This document shows, one piece after another, positions 38,425 to 47,922 of a stretch of 64,000 nt of DNA. Source of the stretch: Blautia pseudococcoides (GTDB taxonomy: Bacteria; Bacillota; Clostridia; Lachnospirales; Lachnospiraceae). Position 1 is the stretch's first letter; each line of letters starts with the position of its first letter. The stretch lies in contig NZ_CP015405.2 of NCBI RefSeq assembly GCF_001689125.2, positions 1,703,001 through 1,767,000 on the forward strand, in the 5' to 3' direction. The notes under the pieces are model-generated. The model saw only the letters and a list, made by a program, of their open reading frames with translations. It did no database searches and was not told the origin of the DNA. Position numbers and translations under genes: made by a program.

Positions 38425-39174
38425 TTATCTTGCCTTCTTCTGTTCTATATTTTTACTCCCATTTATTAGCCCCTCACGTTCCTTACTCCATGCAGCAACT
38501 TTCTCCATTCCATCTTCAAGCGTTGCATCCTCAGGTTCACTATACCATTCCCTGTAATCCTTAAACATTTCCTCCAGCTCTTCCTGAAGTACTTCCTTCT
38601 CTTCTTTAGCGTACTCATCTAACTCGTCCTGTCTTTTGTAATATTGCAGTTCTTCCCACATTTCTATTACAGAATCTATCTGATCGAAATCAATCAGATA
38701 AGAGAGAAAAGTCTTTTCACTAAGAGTACTGAACCAACAGCGTTCAAACCACTGCTGTGCATACATACGCTCGTCCGAGCCATTCGTCTTCGAGCCTTCA
38801 ATCAGATCAGATATGAAATTTTCTATTAACTGAGAAACTGTTAATTGGTATTTTCCAGCTTTCTTACATAACGCATCAATATCATCATCTGGTAAGACCA
38901 GCGTCATATTCCGCCGTTTACTCAATTCAAAAGCTTCTATATCTTCTCCACGTTCACAAAATATCAGTTTTGTATCTTTATATATTTCATCAACATCGCA
39001 AAACCGTCTTGTCATGCCTACATAGTCCTTTGCTTCCCAATCCCACTCAAGGCGGTATCCGTTCTCCCGTGCGTGCTGTTCTAAATCCTCACGGATAATA
39101 TGTCTGGTCCCTGCCGGCAATTGAGCTATAAATATCGTTGAATCAGGCACGGCAAGTTTTCTTTCTTTTACCAA
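38425..39174 (-). CDS. Hypothetical protein of the mobile remnant
   Basis: 249 residues, likely from a TTG start at 39174 with GGGAGG 6 nt upstream. It is hydrophilic and acidic, with an amphipathic coiled-coil-like end (DELDEYAKEEKEVLQEELEEMF). The middle (MTLVLPDDDIDALCKKAGKYQLTVSQLIENFI) resembles the ribbon-helix-helix-like region of element-encoded accessory proteins, but I cannot assign a family. Its stop lies 4 nt before the DUF4314 gene, so they are cotranscribed. Confidence 0.6.
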   Translation of the reverse strand: MVKERKLAVPDSTIFIAQLPAGTRHIIREDLEQHARENGYRLEWDWEAKDYVGMTRRFCDVDEIYKDTKLIFCERGEDIEAFELSKRRNMTLVLPDDDIDALCKKAGKYQLTVSQLIENFISDLIEGSKTNGSDERMYAQQWFERCWFSTLSEKTFLSYLIDFDQIDSVIEMWEELQYYKRQDELDEYAKEEKEVLQEELEEMFKDYREWYSEPEDATLEDGMEKVAAWSKEREGLINGSKNIEQKKAR

Positions 39175-39195
39175 ATGCTGCCTCCCATCCTTTAC

Positions 39196-39669
39196 CTACC
39201 GATTATTGTCATGTTCCTTTTTTTTCATATCCGACAAATGCCCCAGTATATCCATATAAAGGACAATCCCCTGCGGATCAAGATGAACCGTAATAAACTT
39301 TTGTATTTCCCCCTTTATCTCTCTTTCACTCAAATATGCATTAGGTCCGCAGAAACTCCGTACTTTATCAACAATGCCGCTATCCCGGAATTCCTGCATT
39401 AATAAAATCGGTACAACAAATTGCCCTCCCATAGCGTCATATGGCAACTCGCTTTTTAACTGGTCAAGTTGAAATAAATAGTACCTCACTATAGCATTGT
39501 CTAAACCGGCGTTTCCCACATTTTCAACTCCCTGTGCAGCTATCAGCCGGTCATAAATCCGTTTTGAATTCTCTATTTCCTCCAAAATTGCCATAGCTTC
39601 AAAAGACTGATATCCTTTACTTTCGATCAGTTCCCTTATTTCATCAATCGTCATCCTTTCAAGATACAT
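39196..39669 (-). CDS. Hypothetical protein of the mobile remnant
   Basis: 157 residues from the ATG at 39669 (GAGGAGAAGT directly upstream, better than the ATG at 39687). It is soluble and mostly helical, with no signal peptide or recognisable motif. It ends 21 nt before the start of the next gene of this group. I do not recognise the family. Confidence 0.55.
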   Translation of the reverse strand: MYLERMTIDEIRELIESKGYQSFEAMAILEEIENSKRIYDRLIAAQGVENVGNAGLDNAIVRYYLFQLDQLKSELPYDAMGGQFVVPILLMQEFRDSGIVDKVRSFCGPNAYLSEREIKGEIQKFITVHLDPQGIVLYMDILGHLSDMKKKEHDNNR

Positions 39670-39764
39670 ACTTCTCCTCATTTTCATATTTACCTGCTAT
39701 TTTCATTTCAAATAAAAGAGGAAGGCTGCATCGCAAACCTTCCCGCTTTTATAAATCAAAATCT

Positions 39765-40274
39765 TTAATCCGATATTCTTTTTTCCGCTTCCATATACTC
39801 GTCCCGAAAATTCCAGATCACTTCCATATGCTCTGGGTCGTAAAAGCGGATTTCTTTTACCAGTTCCTGTACCACCGGATAAGAAAGTGCTTCCAGATTT
39901 TTATATCTGACAAATGCCTTCAGCCCTGGATCTTTTTCTTTTGCTTTCTGTGCTTCGGCTTCTGCAATCTTTTCCTGCAGTTCAAGGAGTTGTTCTTTGT
40001 ACCCTGACTCTTTTTGGGCAATCCCTTTCTTTTTGTCCAGATATTCCTCTTTTGTCAGATTACCTGTCGCATATGATTCATAAAGCTCCATTTTCCTGCT
40101 CCTACAGTTTTTTAGCTGTCCTTCATATGCGCCCTTCTTTCTTCTCAATTTTGAAATATCCAGCGTCTTATTCATTTCTTTAATCTGTTTCAATGTTTCA
40201 TCTGCCATTGCCGCCTGTTGTCTGATCAGTTGAAGCACCATTTTTTCAATCGGCTCCACCGAATAAACACCCAC
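39765..40274 (-). pseudogene. Serine recombinase, C-terminal coiled-coil part (out of frame)
   Basis: 169 codons. IEKMVLQLIRQQAAMADETL and the long coiled coil with MELYESYATGNLTKEEYLDKKKG are typical of the C-terminal end of large serine recombinases of Lachnospiraceae elements. It overlaps the N-terminal fragment by ~50 nt in another frame: the DNA at 40226-40274 reads as YSVEPIEKM here. The central recombinase and zinc-ribbon domains are absent. It is a remnant of the integrase that probably carried this element. Confidence 0.75.
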
Positions 40275-40657
40275 TTTGTTCTATCTTTGCCTTTTGTTAC
40301 CTTCATTTTTTTATAATGCTGCAGGAATATATCATGCTCCACGGGATCACAATCCAAATCTTCCACCGTCACACCATAATCGTATATCTCCTGCAGTACA
40401 GAGAGCGCCTCCGGCAGAAATCCGGAGATCGTATATAAATCCGGAATGATGATCGCATCAACCAATTCCTTTCTGGCCAATTCCAGGATTTTTTTTCGCC
40501 CCTGCTCCTTTACGATATCTTCCGGTCCCACATATTCAATCAGGACAAGAATATCGTATCCTTTCTTTTCGCAATACCGAAATGCCTTTTCTTTATATAC
40601 TTCTAAGCGCGACCATGCTTCCGGTCCTGAAAATTTGAGATATACTGCTGCTGTCAA
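40226..40657 (-). pseudogene. Serine recombinase, N-terminal resolvase part (truncated)
   Basis: Starting at a TTG (40657) with GTGGAGG upstream it reads LTAAVYLKFSGPEAWSRLEV, which parallels the MTAAIYxRxS start of serine recombinases. It continues with helices in the order of a resolvase domain (ELARKELVDAIIIPDLYTIS, FLPEALSVLQEIYDYGVTVE). The usual Arg before the catalytic Ser is Lys, and the domain is followed directly by the frameshift to the coiled-coil part. I infer an internal deletion plus frameshift. Confidence 0.65.
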
Positions 40658-40856
40658 ATCTCTTACCTCCACATTTCTTCAAATTCTATTTTCCAGCATC
40701 CTTTATACTGTTTTCTCTATAAGTACTTTTCTTTCATACAGAACCTTTTTCTGTGGGTAAGTTGCTGCATATATTTCTTATGTGCTTCCCGTTTCCTGCG
40801 AAATAAAAATGAGCCACCAGCCACACAAGCCTTTTGCCCATCCCATACAGAATCCA

Positions 40857-41027
40857 TTATTCTGTTTTCATCCCAGGGATATACGGAAAAAGATTTTCCG
40901 CATATCTCCGGGATGAATGATTCTCAAAAAACGAGGAAAATACTAAACAAAAGTAATGGGGGAATAAAAAAATCATAATATAATCAAAAATGATTATCCC
41001 CCACATGATATAGCCAAAGATTTTCAT
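40857..41027 (-). CDS. Possible small membrane protein
   Basis: 56 codons from an ATG at 41027 with a convincing AAGGA upstream: MKIFGYIMWGIIIFDYIMIF begins with one hydrophobic helix and ends in a basic-polar tail. No homology is recognised. The flanking 40674-40856 and 41028-41609 hold no other gene; I see hairpins at 41059-41102 (CCAAACCAGAC/GTCTGGTTTGG) and 41548-41591. Confidence 0.3.
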   Translation of the reverse strand: MKIFGYIMWGIIIFDYIMIFLFPHYFCLVFSSFFENHSSRRYAENLFPYIPGMKTE

Positions 41028-41058
41028 TCCTTCAATCCTTTCTAAAAATATCCACACT

Positions 41059-41102
41059 CCAAACCAGACACATAAATCAAACTGTACATACGTCTGGTTT
41101 GG
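41059..41102 (+). terminator. Hairpin with T-rich tail in gene-free stretch
   Basis: CCAAACCAGAC and GTCTGGTTTGG form an 11-bp stem, followed on the plus strand by CTTTTATTTCT. No plus-strand gene is seen upstream, so its job is unclear. Confidence 0.35.
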
Positions 41103-41547
41103 CTTTTATTTCTCTCCCCGGTGTGGATCGGAGTATGTAGGACCGGTCAGGCCGACCGCCTTACACCCTGCGGCACCCTGTCCCGCCGCAACATGCACCA
41201 GACGCTACCCTGGTTGCCGTGTTTTCGTTTCAGCAAAGGTATCATTATCATTCAAACTTTCGGAATATCTGCCACCGATATCCCATGCCGGGGTGCCGCT
41301 CATACTTTTCCTTCTTCTATTACGATTCCTTGTTTGATCTGCAATTTTCCAGTCCTAATATCGCATCACGCAGACAAATACCTCTTCGCGCAGCTCATTG
41401 CCCCTCATCATCCCATAAAGGATGTTCTGAATGTTTTGTGTCCTCTAAGATATTTCTATTTTTAATGTCAGAAATGACATGTTCTATTCAAAAAAATATC
41501 ACCATACTGATATTCAGTTTTCAAGGTCCGCTACGGCTGCGTTTACA

Positions 41548-41591
41548 AGCCTGCCAAAATACAGCAGCTTTCTGATATACTTTGGCAGGCT
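41548..41591 (-). terminator. Hairpin after the XRE regulator gene
   Basis: AGCCTGCCAAA pairs with TTTGGCAGGCT around a 22-nt loop, 19 nt beyond the regulator stop on the minus strand. No clear U run. Confidence 0.45.
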
Positions 41592-41609
41592 GACAAACGT
41601 TACCTGTCG

Positions 41610-41942
41610 TTAAACTACATAATCCAAGTTATCCGCTGCACACTCCAATACTTTGACCAGATATTTAACTTCTTTCTCTGGCCTTCTCATCAAAATATCT
41701 TTCGCCTTTGCAACGCATTTCCCTTTTTCTGTCTTTTCTTCATCCCGTATGGATATATCCGCTTCAAGGACATCCATAATCTTTTGATATGTAATGATGC
41801 TCGGCCGCTTAATATCCACCTCTATCTTATTCAAGTGAGAACGGCTGATTCCTACTCTTTCTGCCAGCTCTTCACGAGACATTCCACGTTCAGTACGCAA
41901 TATTCTAATTGTTTCTCCTATATCGCTATCTCCAATGTACAT
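41610..41942 (-). CDS. XRE-family HTH regulator
   Basis: 110 residues if translation starts at the ATG at 41942, which has GGAGG with 8-nt spacing; an ATG at 41948 is too close to that site. The helix-turn-helix reads TIRILRTERGMSREELAERV followed by GISRSHLNKIEVDIKRPSI. The C-terminal ~45 residues are unassigned. It stands alone between the recombinase remnant and the group II intron and may be a leftover of an element. Confidence 0.85.
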   Translation of the reverse strand: MYIGDSDIGETIRILRTERGMSREELAERVGISRSHLNKIEVDIKRPSIITYQKIMDVLEADISIRDEEKTEKGKCVAKAKDILMRRPEKEVKYLVKVLECAADNLDYVV

Positions 41943-42310
41943 CCACATTACCTCCCTGCGTGTTTTATTATATAAATCCAAATTCAATCTGCATAGTGAC
42001 CAACAGTGACATTTTTATCCAGATATGTCTAATTCAGAATTTAGTCCATTTTTTTCAATATTTGACACATAACTCCACCACAAAAAATTCTATTATTTAG
42101 GCATCGGATAGAGAAGATTTTACACTCCCCTTCCACACCATGTAGCGTACCGTTCGGTACTATGCGGTTCAATAGTTTATACGGATTTTCAGATAGTAGA
42201 CCTACATGGACGGATATCCAAGCCTATCCACTATTATTGTTTTAGTCAGCGTGGAGTTTAGCATTCCTGCCGTGAGTAGATCTGAGAAACCTCCCCTCAA
42301 GTCTCTCTCA

Positions 42311-42344
42311 GAACCGTACGTGAACCTCTTAGCTCATGCGGCTC
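42311..42344 (-). ncRNA. Group II intron domain V
   Basis: Exactly 34 nt, beginning GAGCCG and ending CGGTTC, which pair as the basal helix with the AGC triad. This is the most conserved part of group II introns and marks the 3' end of the intron on the minus strand. Confidence 0.8.
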
Positions 42345-42351
42345 CCATTAT

Positions 42352-42797
42352 CCAGCCGCTGGCAATATCCCAAATTTCCAGTACGCAAACAACTTCCTGG
42401 CACGCTTTACTATCTTACCAAGCCAATGTTCTACCTTTCGTCTCGCGCCTTGTGCTTCTTATACTTCCTCCGAACCCACTTTACCAGACTGTCTTTTCCT
42501 AGTTCAGTTCCAGTCCATAACTCTGAAATCTCTGTTACAACCTTCTCCGTAAATATTTTGTCTGTTTCTGGGGGCGCAGTGTCTACGGTATCGTCGGAAA
42601 TTTCTTTACCATGAAATCCTCATCAAACACATAGCGCGGAAACAGTTTTACCAATACCGGACTTAGTACCCGTCTTACGGGGTTCCGGATTTCACTTCTC
42701 CCGGGTATGTCTCTTTACCATCTCCAGATAATCATGTCTGATGTCATCAAACAGCCCCCGGAGATCAAACCCCAACACTGAATATTCTCGTGCAGGA
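42352..42797 (-). pseudogene. Group II intron reverse transcriptase/maturase fragments
   Basis: One frame next to the IS gives LGFDLRGLFDDIRHDYLEMV, matching the reverse transcriptase block around the DIKGFFDNIDH motif. Farther on, frames joined by a shift give LVKWVRRKYKKHKARDER and HWLGKIVKRARKLFAYWKFG, the typical C-terminal end of intron maturases. Stops and a large deletion between the two show it is dead. Confidence 0.75.
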
Positions 42798-44562
42798 GGT
42801 TCTTCCGCAATTTTCCGTTTTTTCTCTATCCACATAGCTTGATATATTATATAATCGATATATCAAGCTATATGGGAGATATTTATATGGGTGATTCAAA
42901 TAGTACATTATACATAGATACATTTTATCCACAAAAAGATTTGAAGATAACAGAAGTCAAACAACAAAAAGATAAAATCCTGATACAAATGAAATCTATA
43001 TCCAGAAGCTGTAAGTGCCCAAGGTGTAACTGTATAACGGATAAATATCACGGAACTTATATCCTCAAGGTACAGGATCTCCCAATATTGGGGAAAAATG
43101 TTCAGCTCGAGATACGGTCACATGAGTATGAATGCACGAATGATGAATGTGAAACTATATCGATTGCTGAAACTTTTGGCGGATTCCTCAATTCTTATAG
43201 CCGTATGACGGAAAGATGCGTTGATTTTATTTGTACTTTGGCAATGGAAAGCAGCTGCGAAGGCTGTGCCCGTATTTGCCAGACGCTTGGAATTAAGACC
43301 AGCGGGGATACCGTTATAAGACTACTCCTGAGAAGATACGAATCCCTTCCGGATCCGAAAGTTGGAGATGTGATAGGCGTAGACGATTTTGCGTATAAAA
43401 AACGGTATACTTATGGAACGATTGTTGTAAATGAAAAAACACATGAACCCATTACACTATTGGATGGAAGAAATGGGGACACATTACGGGAATGGCTTAA
43501 AAACAATAAACATATCAAAGTTGTTACGCGTGATCGCGCAAGCGCATATGCAAAAGTGATTTCAGAAGAATTGCCAGATGTAATGCAGGTTGCTGACAGA
43601 TTTCACCTGCATCAAAATCTGCTGGAAACAATTAAAAAAGCTTTAAACCATGAGGTTCCAGCTACAATCACCATTCCACACGATGAGAAGTCCACAGACA
43701 ATGAGAAGCAGTGTAAAAAAAATCGCATCGGATGTGGATAACTGTCCTGGTTTTTCTGAAAAACGTTATCAGATGGTCTGTCAGATACAGGAATTTTTAA
43801 AAGAAGGATGTAGTTACCGGGAAATAGCAAAACGTATGGGAATAGGCCGCAATACGATTGCGAAGTATCGGGAAGGGGATCCAAAAGAGTTAAGTATGTA
43901 CGGGATCCGACAGAGTAAACTGGATCCGTATTACGACTTTATCATCCAGTGTCTCAATTTAGGATGGAGTAAAAGCAAAACGGTAAAAGCGATATATGAA
44001 AAAGGTTATAGCGGTTCAGTCAGCAACGCTTTTGAGCATTTGGGCAAAATCGAAGAAAAGGAACATAAATACTTTGAGCCACAACCATATGTCCGGACAA
44101 TGACGGAGGGTCTAAAATATAAAACAGGCAGCAAGGGAGAAAATATGGATTATATTACACGGGAAGGGGTATTCCGGCATATGTGGATGAATACAGAACT
44201 CGCAGAAGAGCATAAAAAATATATTTATGATAAGTACCCACACATTTGGGAATGGATTGCTGTATAAAAGAGTTTCGGGATATATTTAAAAAGCTAAATG
44301 TCCCGTTGCTTTATCTGTTTGTGGAAAAGTACAGCACCAGTGAGATTAAAGGGCTTAAGAGCTTTGCTGACGGATTAAAACGCGAAATGGATGCAGTTGA
44401 GAATGCAGTCGCATATGAATACAGCAATGGTTTTGTAGAGGGAACTAACAGCAGATTAAAAATGATAAAAAGAACGATGATTGGTCGCTGTAGGAAACAA
44501 CTGCTAGAAGCAAAATTGAGGTGCATGAAAGCTAACGGGAACGGATAATTGCGGAAGAACCC
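42798..44562 (+). mobile_element. ISL3-family insertion sequence
   Basis: The ends are inverted repeats: GGTTCTTCCGCAATTTTCCG at 42798 and, reversed, CGGATAATTGCGGAAGAACC ending at 44562 (19 of 20 match). The element is ~1765 bp, enclosing a broken ISL3 transposase gene on the plus strand. It lies inside the group II intron. I see no clear 8-bp target duplication. Confidence 0.85.
42887..44548 (+). pseudogene. ISL3-family transposase, split over three frames
   Basis: Frame 1 (42887-~43720) has the zinc-finger start CPRCNCITDKYHGTY, and the DDE-domain stretch VIGVDDFAYKKRYTYGTIVV and VVTRDRASAYAKVI. A run of eight A at ~43716-43723 shifts the frame. Frame 2 (to 44266) contains an HTH insert REIAKRMGIGRNTIAKYREG and ends with WEWIAV. 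Frame 3 (to 44548) restores EFRDIFKKLNVPLLYLFVEK and the C-terminal YSNGFVEGTNSRLKMIKRTM. Two shifts make activity unlikely. The first lies at a poly-A slippery site, so frameshifted expression cannot be fully excluded. Confidence 0.85.
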
Positions 44563-44737
44563 CAACCTCCGGAATTGCGGTGTAAAACCGCCCGGAATAC
44601 TCAAACACCTTGTACTAATTGGAGGCTCGCTACAAGGTTCACTGGCGATTACCTTGACCAGACTTTCACTGGCAAGCCAATAACAGCTTGAAGAACACAC
44701 GACTTGCACCCGTTAGAGCGCGTCCATGGCGCGTAAA

Positions 44738-44761
44738 CAAAAAAAGCAAAGTGTTCACTTT
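44738..44761 (-). terminator. Terminator downstream of the 44854 gene
   Basis: AGCAAAGTG and CACTTTGCT arms followed on the minus strand by a run of T (TTTTTTTTGTTT). Confidence 0.75.
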
Positions 44762-44853
44762 GCTCTTTCATACTGGCCGCAACCTGAATATGAGCAACCA
44801 GGCATATATTCTATTCAAATCTAAATCGAATTCCAAAAGGCAGTCTGATATTT

Positions 44854-45306
44854 TTAATTATACCTTGTTAATTTGTAATATATATTATCATGCTCTTCTC
44901 TTATAAAAATCAATTCTGCCTTATGTTGCAGAATTTTCCAAAGATATTCTGTACAAGTAATCTCTAACATTAGTTCATTTTGGTAGTTAGATGTTAAACT
45001 CACAGTTCTAAAACACTTCCGATTTCCAATCCTCATCATTTTCAACTTTTCTGAAAGAACTTCGCCAAATTTTTTACAACTAATATAATTGGCTATTTTG
45101 TGTTTATTCGCAGCTTCTTTTTTATTTAACAATCTTATTTTCTTACATAGTTCGTCTTTATGAAACATATCTTTTACTTTAAATATGCGTTTCTTACTAG
45201 TAAGTTTTAAATTCAACAAAAGTGTACCAACAAATTCCAAAGTAAGTATTCCGTCGTCTCCATTATATGTAATCATAATCAAATCATCCAGTCCCACTAT
45301 CTCCAT
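44854..45306 (-). CDS. Unknown protein downstream of the agr locus
   Basis: 150 residues, rich in Lys, Leu and Ile, with no signal peptide or membrane span. The N-terminal half (GLDDLIMITYNGDDGILTLE) suggests a small beta sheet; the rest is mixed. I do not recognise the family. It is separated from the agr genes by a terminator at 45331-45360 and has its own downstream terminator, so it may be a single-gene unit. AT-rich codon use matches its agr neighbours. Confidence 0.55.
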   Translation of the reverse strand: MEIVGLDDLIMITYNGDDGILTLEFVGTLLLNLKLTSKKRIFKVKDMFHKDELCKKIRLLNKKEAANKHKIANYISCKKFGEVLSEKLKMMRIGNRKCFRTVSLTSNYQNELMLEITCTEYLWKILQHKAELIFIREEHDNIYYKLTRYN

Positions 45307-45330
45307 GTCTGGTTTCTCCTTTACATAGTA

Positions 45331-45360
45331 AAAGGTCAGTCATTCTGTGACTGACCCTTT
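45331..45360 (-). terminator. Terminator after the receiver-like gene
   Basis: AAAGGGTCAGTCA and TGACTGACCTTTT arms around CAGAA, directly after the stop of the 45370 gene on the minus strand. Confidence 0.8.
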
Positions 45361-45369
45361 AAACTTCTA

Positions 45370-45786
45370 TTACTTACCATGGTCCTCGTCAGATACCTTC
45401 TTTTTTTCCCAATCATAATACCACTTCCATTTATATAATTGATTTATTTTTTGGGCATATACCTCATCTTTTACAGGGCGTTTAAGAAAATCCAACGCTC
45501 CCATAGACAATACTTCGAACTGATCCGAAATGCTACTTTTTTCCATAAGTGCAAGAATTGGAATTTTACTTCTACATTTTATATCTAGAATTGTTTTAAA
45601 CTCCCTTTCGGTTACTTTTGTCTGATTAAAATCGATAATTAGAATATCATATGGTATATGTATATACAATTTCTCTTTAATCTCTTCAAATGAAATCACT
45701 GTTAATTTTGCCTGTTCATCCAACACTCTTTTGGTCTGTTGATATACAATATCATCTTCACTAATCAATAATATCTCCACACTCAT
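45370..45786 (-). CDS. Stand-alone response-regulator receiver-like protein
   Basis: 138 residues from the ATG at 45786 (AAAGGG 4-5 nt upstream), overlapping the end of agrB. The fold reads as a receiver: acidic pair in LLISEDDIVYQQT, phosphoacceptor Asp in YDILIIDFNQT, and the conserved Lys in LDFLKRPVKDE. There is no DNA-binding domain; the tail is a Trp/Tyr-rich helix (WKWYYDWEKKK). It may be a phosphate sink or a partner of AgrC. Its place as last gene of the agr operon is unusual. Confidence 0.7.
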   Translation of the reverse strand: MSVEILLISEDDIVYQQTKRVLDEQAKLTVISFEEIKEKLYIHIPYDILIIDFNQTKVTEREFKTILDIKCRSKIPILALMEKSSISDQFEVLSMGALDFLKRPVKDEVYAQKINQLYKWKWYYDWEKKKVSDEDHGK

Positions 45787-46369
45787 CAATCCCTTTACAT
45801 TCATCAATTGTATTTTTATATTTTCCCAAAAACATAGAGAAAATAATGACAGCTAAAGTATAAGTAACTGTAGTCAGATAACGATCAAGCCCAGAAATAT
45901 AAAAGAATATTACAAGCAAAGATAACGCTAATAAAATTTTTTTTATTTTAAGTGAAAAAATGATTTTTTCTTTCTCATCTACTAGACGATTTACATTTTC
46001 AACTGGTGGCAAAAAAAAGATAAAAATAATTTCACAAACAGATGCAACAATGGATATTTCTTTTGATATAGGACAATATTTTATTACTAAAAGTGAAAAA
46101 AATGTCACAATACACGAAAAAAGAAAACATACTTTGAAACTGTTCATGTGTAAGCCACCTACAAAAGACCGTAAGCAAAAAAATATGAGTAAAAATACTA
46201 TACATTCTACAGTCATGCCCATCCATATGGCTACAGTAAGGCACGTAACCATATAGACGAACAATTCCAAACCAGTTAGAAATCCATATTTATAGATTTC
46301 ATAGTCTTCTTCGGTAATAGCATTTTTGTGTGCAATGCAATCCGTTAAAAATGTTGCAAATCTTTCCAT
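45761..46369 (-). CDS. agrB: AgrB-family autoinducer-processing membrane protease
   Basis: 202 residues with 5-6 membrane helices. The AgrB cysteine-protease motif is visible: RSFVGGLHMNSFKVCF holds the catalytic His (GGLH) and Cys. The enzyme cuts the C-terminal tail of AgrD and closes the thiolactone ring. The ATG follows the agrD stop by a single base, as usual for coupled agrDB genes. The end overlaps the receiver-like gene by 26 nt. Confidence 0.9.
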   Translation of the reverse strand: MERFATFLTDCIAHKNAITEEDYEIYKYGFLTGLELFVYMVTCLTVAIWMGMTVECIVFLLIFFCLRSFVGGLHMNSFKVCFLFSCIVTFFSLLVIKYCPISKEISIVASVCEIIFIFFLPPVENVNRLVDEKEKIIFSLKIKKILLALSLLVIFFYISGLDRYLTTVTYTLAVIIFSMFLGKYKNTIDECKGIDECGDIID

Positions 46370-46370
46370 G

Positions 46371-46523
46371 TTAACTTCTCTTTAATTTCTGCAAACCTTC
46401 AGGAATACTTGGCTGATGGTAAATACATACACATCGACTGTTAGCAGCTAGTACACTAAACACCATTGCCAGACTCGCCAAGACGTTTACATGACTTTGA
46501 ATAAAATGTTCGATTTTTTTCAT
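46371..46523 (-). CDS. agrD: AgrD-type cyclic lactone autoinducer precursor
   Basis: 50 residues from the ATG at 46523, which has TGGAGG 8 nt upstream; in-frame ATGs further up (46538, 46628) lack one. The layout is that of AgrD: amphipathic helix MKKIEHFIQSHVNVLASLAM, then ANSRCVCIYHQPSIPEG and a charged tail QKLKRS. The conserved Pro-Glu after the core is the AgrB recognition part. I infer a thiolactone ring starting at the first Cys of CVCIY; the second Cys inside the ring region is unusual. It lies between agrC and agrB. Confidence 0.85.
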   Translation of the reverse strand: MKKIEHFIQSHVNVLASLAMVFSVLAANSRCVCIYHQPSIPEGLQKLKRS

Positions 46524-46593
46524 TTTTAATGCCTCCATTTCATTTTTTCCTATCTTACCATAGAAACATACCAAAGAATCCAGCATGTAATTT

Positions 46594-47922
46594 TTACGAG
46601 GTTGTCTGTAATTTTTTCTGTATATCACACAGAATAATCTTTATTTTAAAATTTTCAGACTTTGTTTCAATCACCACAGAACCATGATATCGGTCTGCTA
46701 CTTTTTTTACCGATTCCAACCCTATCCCATGATTCCACGGATCTCCCTTATTCGTTATGATTTTTCCATCACGATTTCTAATTATATCACCATTAAATGC
46801 GTTTATGACTGTTATGATCAATGTATTTACTTCATATTTCATAAAATACTTTATATATCTTTTCTCTTCTTCAATCTGCATTGATGCTTCAATAGCGTTA
46901 TCGAGAATATTTCCCAACAAAATACTTATATCAGCACTCCTAAATGGAAGCTGCATAGGTATATGAATATCACATTCAAATTTTATTTTCAATTTCAAGG
47001 CTATCGAATATTTTGCATTTATTAAAGAATCTACCACTATATTGTCAGTCCTTGATATTCCAATATTACTGAATGTATCCATACTAATAAGCTTTCTTAA
47101 ATAGTTTGTAGCCGATTCATTTTCTTTATTATCCAGCATTTCCATAAGTACAATAAAATGTTGCTTCAGGTCATGTCTGGCATTTCGAAAATCCATCATA
47201 ACAGTCTCTTTTTCACGCATATGCTGATTGCATAACTCTAATTGCTGTTCATAAACAGTATTATACTTTTGTAATTCTTTTTCTTTCGATAAACTTAAAT
47301 ATAGTTTAAATATAATAAAATTGATCAGTAAAACAATCACAGAGCTTGTCAATGATTCCTTAATATATTTTTGATTATTTAAATCGATACTCAACATAAA
47401 TATATTATAAACTACATACATACTTCCTATAGGAATCAATAGAAAAATCAAATTATAATTATTTGATATATCTCTCATATTTTCACTTTTGAAGAACTTC
47501 TTCAATCCGAAAAGCAAAAGCAGAGTTAACAACTTTGATAAAATTGATCCCCAAAATTGTGGAACCGTATAATAAATTCCACACATTATAAATATGTAGC
47601 CTACTAAAAATTCCGCCAGCATCCATATGACATTAATAAGCGCTGAAAAAACTATTTTTTGTAAAATGCCTCCCGTGTATGCACTAATACATATTCCACA
47701 TACGAGAATAATACTTATTGCAACATTTACATATGCCGGAAAGGCATTTCCCTTCCCGATCAACATCTGCCACATGAAGTAAATCAGCCATGTAGTAATG
47801 CCAAAGAAACTTCCTTTACTCCTTTTAAAGAAAATACCAAAATAAATTTTAAGTATGACAATCGACAAAAATGTTGTCAATAGCTCTGTACCCAATTTAC
47901 ATATTATGCTATCACTAAACAA
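46594..47922 (-). CDS. agrC: AgrC-like sensor histidine kinase (GHKL type)
   Basis: 442 residues, probably from a TTG start that overlaps the agrA stop (AGGGGAAG upstream). The N-terminal ~200 residues hold six or seven membrane helices, the peptide-sensing part of AgrC proteins. The kinase core has RHDLKQHFIVLMEML with the phosphorylated His. The GHKL ATPase has NILDNAIEAS (N-box) and GIGLESVKKVADRYHG (G-box). It should bind the peptide made from agrD and phosphorylate AgrA. Confidence 0.88.
   Translation of the reverse strand: MFSDSIICKLGTELLTTFLSIVILKIYFGIFFKRSKGSFFGITTWLIYFMWQMLIGKGNAFPAYVNVAISIILVCGICISAYTGGILQKIVFSALINVIWMLAEFLVGYIFIMCGIYYTVPQFWGSILSKLLTLLLLFGLKKFFKSENMRDISNNYNLIFLLIPIGSMYVVYNIFMLSIDLNNQKYIKESLTSSVIVLLINFIIFKLYLSLSKEKELQKYNTVYEQQLELCNQHMREKETVMMDFRNARHDLKQHFIVLMEMLDNKENESATNYLRKLISMDTFSNIGISRTDNIVVDSLINAKYSIALKLKIKFECDIHIPMQLPFRSADISILLGNILDNAIEASMQIEEEKRYIKYFMKYEVNTLIITVINAFNGDIIRNRDGKIITNKGDPWNHGIGLESVKKVADRYHGSVVIETKSENFKIKIILCDIQKKLQTTS

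Larger units (their letters stand above)
42270..44735 (-). mobile_element. Decayed group II intron, interrupted by an insertion sequence
   Basis: Reading the minus strand, the 5' region near 44730-44690 has CTCTAACGGGTGCAAGTC, typical of group II intron domain I. At the other end 42344-42311 is a 34-nt domain V: it starts GAGCCGCATGAG and ends CACGTACGGTTC, with the catalytic AGC near its start. A domain VI-like hairpin follows (GAGAGA/TTTCTC). Between them lie fragments of the intron-encoded reverse transcriptase. The ISL3-type element at 42798-44562 sits inside. Both intron ends are approximate. Confidence 0.75.
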
